Shown piece after piece: positions 1 through 6,768 of a DNA stretch of 10,527 bases; the stretch's first letter is position 1; the number at the start of each line of letters is the position of its first letter. This DNA is from Candidatus Helarchaeota archaeon. GTDB lineage: Archaea > Asgardarchaeota > Lokiarchaeia > Helarchaeales > JABXJV01. A program made the translations under genes and the position numbers. Below the pieces are notes generated by a model, which had not been told where the DNA came from, did no database searches, and saw only the letters and a program-made list of their open reading frames with translations. The stretch lies in contig JABXJV010000236.1 in assembly GCA_013375355.1 (NCBI GenBank), positions 1 to 10,527 of the forward strand, read 5' to 3'.

Positions 1-1042
1 ACATTTCGATTCAGCAAAGAAATTTATAGATTATGTTCATTCTAAAAATAAAAATTTAATTTGGATAAGGAGAAGGGGAAATAATTATGGGGATTGGCTT
101 AATGGTAATGAAATTAAATCAAAAGATTATCCAAAGAAAGGTGCAGAGGTACCCAAAGAAGTTCTCTCAACTGCGTTTTTCGCTCGCTCTACAGAAATTC
201 TTTCTAAGATGGCTGAAGTAATTGGATTAAAGGATAAATCAGAATATTATGACAATTTAGCAAGACAAATAAGAAAAAAATTTACTGAGAGGTTCGTTAA
301 AGAAGATGGGAAAATCAAAGGTGATACACAAGCTGGTTATGCCATTGCACTTCACTTCAATTTATTACCTGAGGAATTACGCCCTCAAGCTATTACGTAT
401 ATGTTAAATGCAATAGAAAGATATAACGGACGAATTTCGACAGGTTTCCATTGTACCTTACCTATGATGTTAGAACTAACTCGTTGGGGTCATAACGATG
501 TTGCGTATCAATTATTATTGAGTCGGAAATTCCCATCTTGGTTTTATATGATTGAGCAAGGTGCAACTACTATGTGGGAAAGATGGGACGGATATGTAAA
601 GGGAAGGGGCTTTCAGAATAAATTTATGAATTCTTTTTGTCATTATGCCTTCGGGTCAGTCGGTGAATGGATATATAAAATCATTCTAGGCATTGATTTG
701 GACGAAAATCAACCCGGATATAAACATATAATAATTAAACCAATACCTGGTGGTTCTTTAACTTGGGCAAAGGGACATTACGATTCAATTCGTGGCAAAA
801 TAAGCGTTGATTGGAGTTTGGAGGGTGACAAATTTAATCTCAAAGTTACAATTCCCCCTAATACAACGGCAACAGTTTATTTGCCAGTAAATAATTTAGA
901 AAATGTTACCGAAAATGGTAAATCGATTCAAGATTCTGATGATATTGAATTAAAAAAGTTTGAAAATAATACAGCTATTTTAAAAATTAATTCGGGTAAA
1001 TACTCTTTTATAGAAAGGAAACTAAATAAGGAAATTCAATAA
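1..1042 (+). CDS. Alpha-L-rhamnosidase (GH78), 3' part, cut by left window edge
   Basis: The reading frame is open from base 2 to the TAA at 1040-1042, giving about 346 visible residues; the internal ATG at 209 is not the true start because homologous sequence continues upstream of it. GH78 enzymes hydrolyse terminal alpha-L-rhamnose from glycosides and polysaccharides by an inverting mechanism. The visible part is the C-terminal half of the (alpha/alpha)6 barrel plus the C-terminal beta domain. Family-like stretches seen are YGDWL near base 82, PKEVLSTAFFARS near 160, GDTQAGYA near 320, ISTGF near 435 and GATTMWERWDGY near 560. From knowledge of the family, the Glu of WERW (bases 578-580) is the likely catalytic base; the acidic cluster containing the general acid lies upstream, outside the window. 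The last ~120 residues are beta-rich and contain an ILKINSGKYSF-like tail. A signal peptide cannot be assessed. The stop codon abuts the next gene's ATG. Family assignment is secure; the substrate is unknown. Confidence 0.93.
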   Translation, partial: HFDSAKKFIDYVHSKNKNLIWIRRRGNNYGDWLNGNEIKSKDYPKKGAEVPKEVLSTAFFARSTEILSKMAEVIGLKDKSEYYDNLARQIRKKFTERFVKEDGKIKGDTQAGYAIALHFNLLPEELRPQAITYMLNAIERYNGRISTGFHCTLPMMLELTRWGHNDVAYQLLLSRKFPSWFYMIEQGATTMWERWDGYVKGRGFQNKFMNSFCHYAFGSVGEWIYKIILGIDLDENQPGYKHIIIKPIPGGSLTWAKGHYDSIRGKISVDWSLEGDKFNLKVTIPPNTTATVYLPVNNLENVTENGKSIQDSDDIELKKFENNTAILKINSGKYSFIERKLNKEIQ

Positions 1043-4000
1043 ATGTCAGATGTATCACAGACAGAAGTCATAAAACAGATTAATGAATTATTTCAACAAG
1101 CTAGAGAAGATGAGCGGCTATATAATTGGAAAAATGCTATTAAAATTTTACAAGAAATAGAAAGAATTAGCATTAATAAAAAATTAAGAGAAATGGAGGC
1201 TGAAGTTCATTATAGATTAGGTGAAATTTACCAATTTGCTGCAGATTTCGAGCAAGAAAAAGAAAACGTTCTAAAAAACTTTAAATTGTCTATTTCAAGC
1301 TTTCAAAGCGCATATAGGATATTTAAAGAATTAAAAAATGAGGGGAAATGTAACGCTTCCTTGGGCCACTTTAATTTATTAACGTATATATCTGGAATTG
1401 AAGAGGGAACTGAGGAAATTTTATTAGACTCTGCAAAAAAGAGCTTCAATGAAGCAAAACAATCCTTTTTAAAAAATGGTAATTTTTCAGATTCATTAAA
1501 AATGAGTATTTTAGAAAGTAGAGCATTAAATTTAATTGTTGGTGAAAAAAGCAGCCGGGTTGATGAACATACCGATTTCATGAAATTAATTTCAGAATTT
1601 GGAGAGATAACAACAAAAATATGGGATGAATTAAATCATTTTGATATCCCTGAAATTTATCACTATCATTTTTTAGCCAGCATTGTAGAATTCATTATAT
1701 GGGGAGGATTCTGTTTACCACTTGAAGATTTTATAAAAGGACCATATACTTTTAATACGCTTAATAGATTAAAAAAAATTATTGCAGAATATGAAAAATC
1801 AACAAAATTTATTAGTTATTTCAGTGCTAATACAATATTTTTAGTATTCAATATGATTATTGGCACATTTATTGTAGATAATCAATTTGAGCAAAAAAAA
1901 TATTTTAAAATAGCAAAAAGATGGCTTAAAAAAGGGGAACTATTAATTCCGAGAATTGTCAAAACATCACTAATATTATTTTACTTCGTAAGATACACCA
2001 ATGCTCTTATGTTAATCAATTTAGGTTATTTTGTAAGTGATTTTAGGCGTGTTATGGAAAATTTAGATCTTATGATTAATTTAGTGCCTCTACATTTTCC
2101 TAGAATAACGGCAATAACAGATTTTTTTTATAGCGCAAGTATTTTTTTAGTTAGTGCCCTTAATAGTGCTGTACCAGATATTCAACGCATTAATTTTGCC
2201 AAAAAAGCTCTACAATTAAACAAATTTGTTACAAATCAAATCTCTATATTAAATAATCCTGTTTATAAAATGTATTCTTTCGAAAAGAATTATTTTCTGT
2301 GCACAGCTCATGCTATACTAGGCGATCTAATTAAGGATAAAAAAGAAAGATCTACACATTTACAAATAGCGTCTGAAATATTTAATGAAATGTTAATTAA
2401 AGTTAATCCGAGAATAAAGAAGGCTTATGCCTATCTTTTTTATTTAATTCTTATTACCAGAGTTGGAATTTTATTAGCTAGAAATTCGTTAAAAATATCA
2501 GAAAAAGTAGATTATTATCAAAAAGTAATTGAACTATTATTAGAGAGTATAGAAAGGAAAGTTCCCTTTCTACACATCGAAAATCTATTTTTACTAGGAG
2601 ATATTTATAATGAAATGGGGAAATTGACAAATGATGATAATTTATTCAAAAAATCTTACTTAGCCTATATGAATGCAATAGAATACTGTAAAGATAAGGG
2701 ATATTTTAATTTAATAGGTTCAGGTTATGTAAATCTTGCTAAGATTGAAGACCGTCTTGGCAATTTTCTTTCTGCAGCAGAAAATTACAAAAAGGCAATT
2801 GATGCATTTGACCAAGCAATCTTAACTCTTACATACAGTAAATTAGGTAATAAAATTGAGAAATTAAAAAATTATTTACAAGCGTGGAATAATATAGAAA
2901 TTGCAAAATCTTTTCATGTTAATGAAGAGCATCAGAAAGCCCAATCCAATTATGAAGAGGCAAGTTCTATATTAAATAACATTAGAGAATACAATTACGA
3001 ATCTGCATTTTATTACGCATGGGCAATCTTGGAAAAAGCAGAATATTTGAGTAAAGGGAATAAACATGAAGAAGCTGCAGCCACATATCTAGTTTCAAAG
3101 AGTAATTTTCAAGAAGCCATTGAAGTCCTTAATTCGTGCATAGGAAAGAGAAAATATTTGGAAAACATGGATAGAATCTCTCAAATGATTGAAGTCGCAA
3201 ATATTAGAGTAGCCTATTGCACGGCCCGCTACCAAATTGAAACGGCAAGGTTGGAAAGTAAAAAAGGAAATCATTTGCCAGCTGCTGAACTTTATAAAAA
3301 AGCGGGTCTTCTTTTCGAAAATCTTTGTCAAAGATTTACAATTAAACGAGAAAAAGATGAATTAACTGCGATTTTTTATTTGTGTGAAGCTTGGGAAAAT
3401 ATGGAACGAGCAGATTTGGAACAAAAACCAGAAATATACGCAACTGCTGCTGAATTATTTGAAAAAGCAGGAAATACCTTTTCAGAGAGTCGAATGAAAA
3501 AATTATCGATAGGAAATTCACTTTATTGCTCTGCATTAGAATATGGCAGTTTATTTGATAAATCAGCAGAAATTAACAAAAAAATAGAGTATTATAAAAA
3601 AATAAAGATGTTTCTAAGGGAAAGTTCGAAGAATTATCAACTAGGAGGATTTAAACATGATGCGCAATGGGCTCTAGCTACATCTACTTTTTTTGACGGG
3701 ATTTGGCATTTAATTCAAGCAGATAATGAGATGGATTTCTCTAAAAAGGATAATTACCTAGACATCGCAACGAAATATCTTAAAAACGCATTAAATATTT
3801 TTGAACAAGCCAAATATAGGCAGAAGAGCAAAGAAGTACAAAAGTATCTAGAAATGATAAGAGATGAGCGAAATATACTCGCTTCTGCACTAAGTATTAT
3901 TGATAAACCTGAGATTTCTGCTAGTGCTATCGGAATATCCGCCCCTACTTGTCCTGCCGAAGTTAGCTCATCGATAAATATTGAAGAGATGCAGAGAACC

Positions 4001-4414
4001 GATTTAACAACAGAATCAGAAATGAATTGGCAGAAATGCATTCACCATATTTATTTATTCGTTCCTAGTGGAATATGTTTAGCCACTTATTCTTTTAGAT
4101 CAACAGAAGAGATTGAACCTCATCTAGTTGCAGGAGGATTGACGGGAATTTCTGCATTAATACAAGAAGTAACTAAAAGCGAAACTAAAATTAAAAAAGT
4201 TGAACAAGAAGAAATTACTATCCTCCTGAAACATGGTAAATATTTAACTGCAGCTTTGATAACTGAAGAAGATTTAATTACATTACAAAATAAATTGGTG
4301 AAATTAATTCAAGATGTAGAAGATTTTTATCAAGAAGAATTGGAAAATTTTTCTGGAAACCTAAGTATTTTTTCAAAGGTTGATAAATTTATTCAAAAAA
4401 CATTCCAAAATTAA
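1043..4414 (+). CDS. Large helical-repeat (TPR-like) protein with C-terminal longin/roadblock-like domain
   Basis: The 1123-residue product begins at an ATG directly after the rhamnosidase stop, with AAGGA at 1028-1032 as a possible ribosome site, which suggests translational coupling. Residues ~1-950 are almost entirely alpha-helical. TPR-like units are most recognisable at ~540-600 and 640-700, and repeated AAELYKKAG / AAELFEKAG helices occur at ~755-815. A short Ser/Ala/Pro-rich linker containing SASAIGISAPTCP lies at ~955-970. Residues ~995-1123 alternate strands and helices (HHIYLFVPSGICLATYSF, then EIEPHLVAGGLTGISALIQE, then KYLTAALITEEDL), the layout of a longin/roadblock-type small domain, which is greatly expanded in Asgard archaea. 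No signal peptide or clear membrane helix is seen, so a cytosolic scaffold or GTPase-partner role is plausible but inferred. No catalytic motif is visible. Domain boundaries are estimated by eye. Confidence 0.8.
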   Translation: MSDVSQTEVIKQINELFQQAREDERLYNWKNAIKILQEIERISINKKLREMEAEVHYRLGEIYQFAADFEQEKENVLKNFKLSISSFQSAYRIFKELKNEGKCNASLGHFNLLTYISGIEEGTEEILLDSAKKSFNEAKQSFLKNGNFSDSLKMSILESRALNLIVGEKSSRVDEHTDFMKLISEFGEITTKIWDELNHFDIPEIYHYHFLASIVEFIIWGGFCLPLEDFIKGPYTFNTLNRLKKIIAEYEKSTKFISYFSANTIFLVFNMIIGTFIVDNQFEQKKYFKIAKRWLKKGELLIPRIVKTSLILFYFVRYTNALMLINLGYFVSDFRRVMENLDLMINLVPLHFPRITAITDFFYSASIFLVSALNSAVPDIQRINFAKKALQLNKFVTNQISILNNPVYKMYSFEKNYFLCTAHAILGDLIKDKKERSTHLQIASEIFNEMLIKVNPRIKKAYAYLFYLILITRVGILLARNSLKISEKVDYYQKVIELLLESIERKVPFLHIENLFLLGDIYNEMGKLTNDDNLFKKSYLAYMNAIEYCKDKGYFNLIGSGYVNLAKIEDRLGNFLSAAENYKKAIDAFDQAILTLTYSKLGNKIEKLKNYLQAWNNIEIAKSFHVNEEHQKAQSNYEEASSILNNIREYNYESAFYYAWAILEKAEYLSKGNKHEEAAATYLVSKSNFQEAIEVLNSCIGKRKYLENMDRISQMIEVANIRVAYCTARYQIETARLESKKGNHLPAAELYKKAGLLFENLCQRFTIKREKDELTAIFYLCEAWENMERADLEQKPEIYATAAELFEKAGNTFSESRMKKLSIGNSLYCSALEYGSLFDKSAEINKKIEYYKKIKMFLRESSKNYQLGGFKHDAQWALATSTFFDGIWHLIQADNEMDFSKKDNYLDIATKYLKNALNIFEQAKYRQKSKEVQKYLEMIRDERNILASALSIIDKPEISASAIGISAPTCPAEVSSSINIEEMQRTDLTTESEMNWQKCIHHIYLFVPSGICLATYSFRSTEEIEPHLVAGGLTGISALIQEVTKSETKIKKVEQEEITILLKHGKYLTAALITEEDLITLQNKLVKLIQDVEDFYQEELENFSGNLSIFSKVDKFIQKTFQN

Positions 4415-4466
4415 TTGATTTTAGTAAAAACTAATTTCTCTTAATTTTTAAAAGATTTTATCTCCC

Positions 4467-4735
4467 TTATTGCATATATTTAATATATTTCCCATCACTT
4501 TCAGCCAATTTAACTCTATCAACTACTTTAATTTTATTTCTCTCATCAATAATTGCTATTTCTAATTAGTCAATAATTGCCATTTCTAATATATTTGGAT
4601 TTTTTTTCTAATGACTTTAAGTTAGCAATTGCAATTAATTAAATTAGTTTCTTGATCATTATAAAAATTAATCATACTGAATAAGCAGAAAGAACTAAAT
4701 ATTATATATAGAACCAAAATTCTCTTTAATTTCAT
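4467..4735 (-). pseudogene. Broken gene for a small secreted or membrane-anchored protein
   Basis: On the - strand a GGTGAGG Shine-Dalgarno (4738-4744) precedes an ATG at 4735-4733. The first 37 codons encode a typical signal-peptide start, MKLKRILVLYIIFSSFCLFS, with basic residues followed by a hydrophobic core, and stop at TAA (4624-4622). Beyond that stop, coding-like sequence continues in other frames: an AIANLKSLEKK segment, then after an A8 homopolymer a NPNILEMAIID segment. After a duplicated 24-base unit carrying an in-frame TAA, the rest reads LEIAIIDERNKIKVVDRVKL and AESDGKYIKYMQ to a stop at 4469-4467. Two single-base shifts plus removal of the duplication would give one protein of roughly 80 residues. 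No family is recognised. Alternatives are a genuine 37-residue peptide gene, or assembly error at the homopolymer. I favour decay. Confidence 0.45.
4546..4590. repeat. Tandem duplication, 24-base period
   Basis: Two 21-base copies, 4546-4566 and 4570-4590, differ at one position (T at 4557, C at 4581) and are separated by three bases, giving a 24-base period. Read on the - strand, each copy encodes LE(I/M)AIID, and the junction creates an in-frame TAA at 4568-4566. The duplication therefore appears to have interrupted the - strand gene; because its length is a multiple of three it adds a stop without shifting the frame. Confidence 0.85.
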
Positions 4736-4737
4736 AT

Positions 4738-4744
4738 CCTCACC
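4738..4744 (-). promoter_or_regulatory. Shine-Dalgarno of the broken - strand gene
   Basis: The - strand reads GGTGAGGAT directly before ATG. The GGTGA core with four bases to the start codon is the same arrangement as that of the intact corrinoid protein gene at 6094, which supports this as a real gene start. Confidence 0.55.
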
Positions 4745-4860
4745 GAATAATATTTAAAAACCCTATCTGAAAGATATTTTATTTATAAAATTTAAAAAAA
4801 TATGGACCAGTTTTAACCGATTATGATGAAATAATGCTCGGATAAAATTTTATAAAGGGC

Positions 4861-4911
4861 CAAAATAATTTTCCTATCTTAAAAATGGATTCGGGCAAAT
4901 AAGCTTTTATA
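4861..4911 (+). pseudogene. Decayed C-terminal tail of a second alpha-L-rhamnosidase
   Basis: Bases 4874-4911 match bases 975-1012 of the intact rhamnosidase gene without gaps at 32 of 38 positions, and an AAAATAAT block just upstream (4862-4869) is also shared. In the matching frame the remnant reads QNNFPILKMDSGK, stop, AFI, stop, compared with ENNTAILKINSGKYSFIE in the intact protein. A one-base deletion would explain loss of similarity further upstream, where only weak resemblance remains (perhaps from about 4801). The stops and the missing upstream part mark it as non-functional. It implies that a rhamnosidase gene once ended just before the methyltransferase operon. Confidence 0.6.
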
Positions 4912-4914
4912 TAA
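4904..4914 (+). promoter_or_regulatory. TATA-like promoter box of the methyltransferase operon
   Basis: The sequence CTTTTATATAA lies about 31-41 bases before the preferred ATG at 4945. Archaeal initiation usually occurs roughly 25 bases after the box, which would leave a very short leader just containing the weak AAGTGA ribosome site. The box overlaps the rhamnosidase remnant, so the promoter may have arisen within decaying coding sequence. Confidence 0.45.
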
Positions 4915-4944
4915 CCTTTATAAGACATATCGTAAGTGAAACAA

Positions 4945-6078
4945 ATGAACTCGAAAGACCGTGTTTTAACTACTTTTAATCATGAAGAACCAGATCGTAT
5001 CCCTTTATTCGAATTTTCAATTGAGAGTCCAGATGTTGCAAAAGGGTATGGTTTAAGTGAAGTTGATTCACTTTATAGGTTGGAAGTAGAAAATGCGGTC
5101 AAGTTATTTCAAATAATTGGATTAGACCTATTGATAATCCCTGTTTCTGGCTTCCCTATTGGAAAAGGATCGGGTTTTGGAAAAAAAAAGCCAGGTTTAA
5201 AGACCCCCCGCTATACTAATATGGTAGAAGAATTTGGTAGAATAATAACATACTCTACGAATATACCAACTTATCTTGGAGGATGGTTTGATTCAGAAAC
5301 AGGCGATTTAGATGAAATAATTGATAAATACGAAAAATGGCCTCCATTGGAACCCAATGCTAAGTTGAGATTTGTCCCATTTGACAGGGCATTGAAAGCT
5401 GCAGAGGCAAAAGGTCCATTCATAATGCCCACGATGCAAGGCTTATTTGAGAATTCATGGCAGCCATTTGGATTCGAGAATTACGCTCGCTTACTATTTG
5501 AACGCCCTGATTTCATTGAGGAAGTTTTGAAAAATATTGATAATTTCTTAACAGAAGTAGTAGAAATTTTTGTTGATCGATATTCGATCGAGCTAATCTG
5601 TTATGCAGATGATTTGGGATATAAAACAGGACCATTAATAAGTCCTAAACAATTTCAAAAATTTATTTATCCTAGAATGAAATCATTTGTAGAACGTTGT
5701 CATAAGAAAAATACGAAAGTATTTTTTCATTCTTGTGGAAATTTAAATAAAGTTTTAGATAAGGTAATAGAAACAGGAATTGATGGATTACATCCTCTTG
5801 AGCCTAGTGCGGCAATGGACATTTTCGCTACGCACCAGAAATATGGTGATAAAATAACATTAATAGGAAATGTTGATATTATTGATATATTAGCAAAGGG
5901 AACAGCCGAACAAGTTGAAAAATATGTGAAAAAAGAAATTAAAAATATCGCACCTGGTGGAGGATTAATTATTTCATCATCACATTCAATTAATCCACAA
6001 ATTTCATTTAAAAATTATAATACTATGATAGAAACTACTAAAAATTATGGTAAATATCCAATCTCAATTAAAGAGTAA
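4945..6078 (+). CDS. UroD-family (MtaA-like) corrinoid methyltransferase, first paralogue
   Basis: The 377-residue protein starts MNSKDRVLTTFNHEEPDRIP, the typical opening of the UroD/MtaA methyltransferase family, which moves methyl groups to or from corrinoid proteins using a zinc site in a TIM barrel. I chose the ATG at 4945 over the in-frame GTG at 4936 because the paralogue at 6769 starts at exactly this point and AAGTGA (4934-4939) sits at ribosome-site distance. Visible motifs: FDSETGDL near 115, DDLGYKTGP near 222, and FHSCGNLNK with His262 and Cys264 as zinc-ligand candidates. The C-terminal motif is SSSHSINP with His347 where MtaA/MtbA have Cys. The Arg-rich N-terminal substrate motif of haem-pathway uroporphyrinogen decarboxylase is absent, so that role is unlikely. 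First gene of a three-gene operon, 15 bases before the corrinoid gene. The methyl donor or acceptor cannot be told from sequence. Confidence 0.87.
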   Translation: MNSKDRVLTTFNHEEPDRIPLFEFSIESPDVAKGYGLSEVDSLYRLEVENAVKLFQIIGLDLLIIPVSGFPIGKGSGFGKKKPGLKTPRYTNMVEEFGRIITYSTNIPTYLGGWFDSETGDLDEIIDKYEKWPPLEPNAKLRFVPFDRALKAAEAKGPFIMPTMQGLFENSWQPFGFENYARLLFERPDFIEEVLKNIDNFLTEVVEIFVDRYSIELICYADDLGYKTGPLISPKQFQKFIYPRMKSFVERCHKKNTKVFFHSCGNLNKVLDKVIETGIDGLHPLEPSAAMDIFATHQKYGDKITLIGNVDIIDILAKGTAEQVEKYVKKEIKNIAPGGGLIISSSHSINPQISFKNYNTMIETTKNYGKYPISIKE

Positions 6079-6093
6079 TAAGTTGGTGATTTA

Positions 6094-6747
6094 ATGAGTG
6101 AAGAATTAAAAAAATTAGAAGAATCAATTACAAATCTAGAAAAAAAAGTTGCTTTAGATATAACCAATAAAATTATTGATGAGAAAAAAATTACTGCAAA
6201 ACCAGCAATAGATGCTGTAACTAAGGCATTACAAAATATTGGAGAACTTTATGAAAAGGAAGAATATTATCTTGCAGAGCTTGTCTATGCAGGTGACATA
6301 TCAAAGGCTGTTTTAGGTCTTTTAGAACCATATTTAGCAAAAACTAGTGCTGAAAAAGACTTAGCTAAAAGAGTTGTTATTGGGACAGTAAAAGGTGACA
6401 TGCATGATTTGGGTAAGAATATTGTCCAAGCTTTTGGTCGTGGAGCAGGTTACGATATAATTGATTTGGGAAATGATGTGTCTGCTGAGGCTTTTATCGA
6501 AGAGCTTAAAAAAAATAGTATTAAAATTCTCGGAGTTTCCTGTCTATTAACAGCATGCGATTCAGAATTAGATAAAATTTTAACTGCTTTAAAGGATGAA
6601 GGGCTAGCTGATGTAAAAGTGGTTATTGGTGGAGCTGCAATGACTGAAAAATTAGCATCTGGCTTAGAAAAGAAGTTTAATATAACCGTTAAATTCGCTC
6701 CTGATGCAATAAACGGAATTAAGATTTTTAATGAGTTAATTGATTAA
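6094..6747 (+). CDS. Corrinoid (B12-binding) methyltransferase protein, MtaC/MtbC/MttC-like
   Basis: The 217-residue protein has the two-part build of small methanogen/acetogen corrinoid proteins. Residues ~1-85 form the helical cap (EYYLAELVYAGD at 57-68 is the typical helix). Residues ~92-217 form the Rossmann-like cobalamin domain. The signature D-x-H-x-x-G is present as GDMHDLGKN, with His104 as the expected lower axial cobalt ligand; SCLLT at 149-153 and VIGGA at 177-181 are further B12-pocket segments. Length is normal for the family. It would carry the methyl group on cobalt between methyltransferases. GGTGA at 6085-6089 lies four bases from the ATG. It sits between the two UroD-family paralogues, 15 and 21 bases away, and is almost certainly their shared partner. 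No reductive activator (RamA/RACo type) is in the window. Confidence 0.93.
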   Translation: MSEELKKLEESITNLEKKVALDITNKIIDEKKITAKPAIDAVTKALQNIGELYEKEEYYLAELVYAGDISKAVLGLLEPYLAKTSAEKDLAKRVVIGTVKGDMHDLGKNIVQAFGRGAGYDIIDLGNDVSAEAFIEELKKNSIKILGVSCLLTACDSELDKILTALKDEGLADVKVVIGGAAMTEKLASGLEKKFNITVKFAPDAINGIKIFNELID

Positions 6748-6758
6748 AAAATATAAAA

Positions 6759-6763
6759 GAGGA
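6759..6763 (+). promoter_or_regulatory. Shine-Dalgarno of the second methyltransferase gene
   Basis: GAGGA lies five bases before the ATG at 6769 within the 21-base gap after the corrinoid gene, supporting independent initiation within the operon and fixing the start. Confidence 0.6.
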
Positions 6764-6768
6764 TAATC

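Larger units (their letters stand above)
4415..4944. other. 530-base degenerate intergenic region
   Basis: No intact gene of reasonable length lies here. It begins with AT-rich sequence containing short T-runs (about 4435-4460) that may end the transcript of the helical-repeat gene. It then contains a broken - strand gene (4467-4735) with a 24-base tandem duplication inside it, an AT-rich stretch at ~4745-4800 with TATA-like sequence readable in both directions, and a + strand remnant of a rhamnosidase tail (4861-4911). A TATA-like box at 4904-4914 probably serves the methyltransferase operon. The mixture of debris suggests a site of past duplication or insertion and decay. Confidence 0.7.

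Noticed and set aside
1303..1581. Minus-strand ORF of 92 codons inside the helical-repeat gene
   Set aside because: Lies fully opposite a strongly supported coding frame, has a low-complexity Ser/Phe/Lys composition typical of reversed AT-rich coding DNA, and no ribosome site.
3095..4041. Three further minus-strand ORFs (3095-3331, 3342-3536, 3754-4041)
   Set aside because: All are antisense to the helical-repeat gene, with no domain signature, and are best explained as shadows.
4936..4944. GTG at 4936 as start of the first methyltransferase
   Set aside because: It adds only MKQ before the conserved MNSK start shared with the paralogue and would consume the likely ribosome site.
4415..4944. 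Insertion sequence or CRISPR array in the long spacer
   Set aside because: No transposase fragment, terminal inverted repeats or regularly spaced repeats are seen; the only repeat is a two-copy 24-base tandem.
5574..5592. GATCGATATTCGATCG-like inverted repeat as an operator
   Set aside because: It is an imperfect palindrome inside a conserved coding frame, far from any promoter, and is likely due to codon content.
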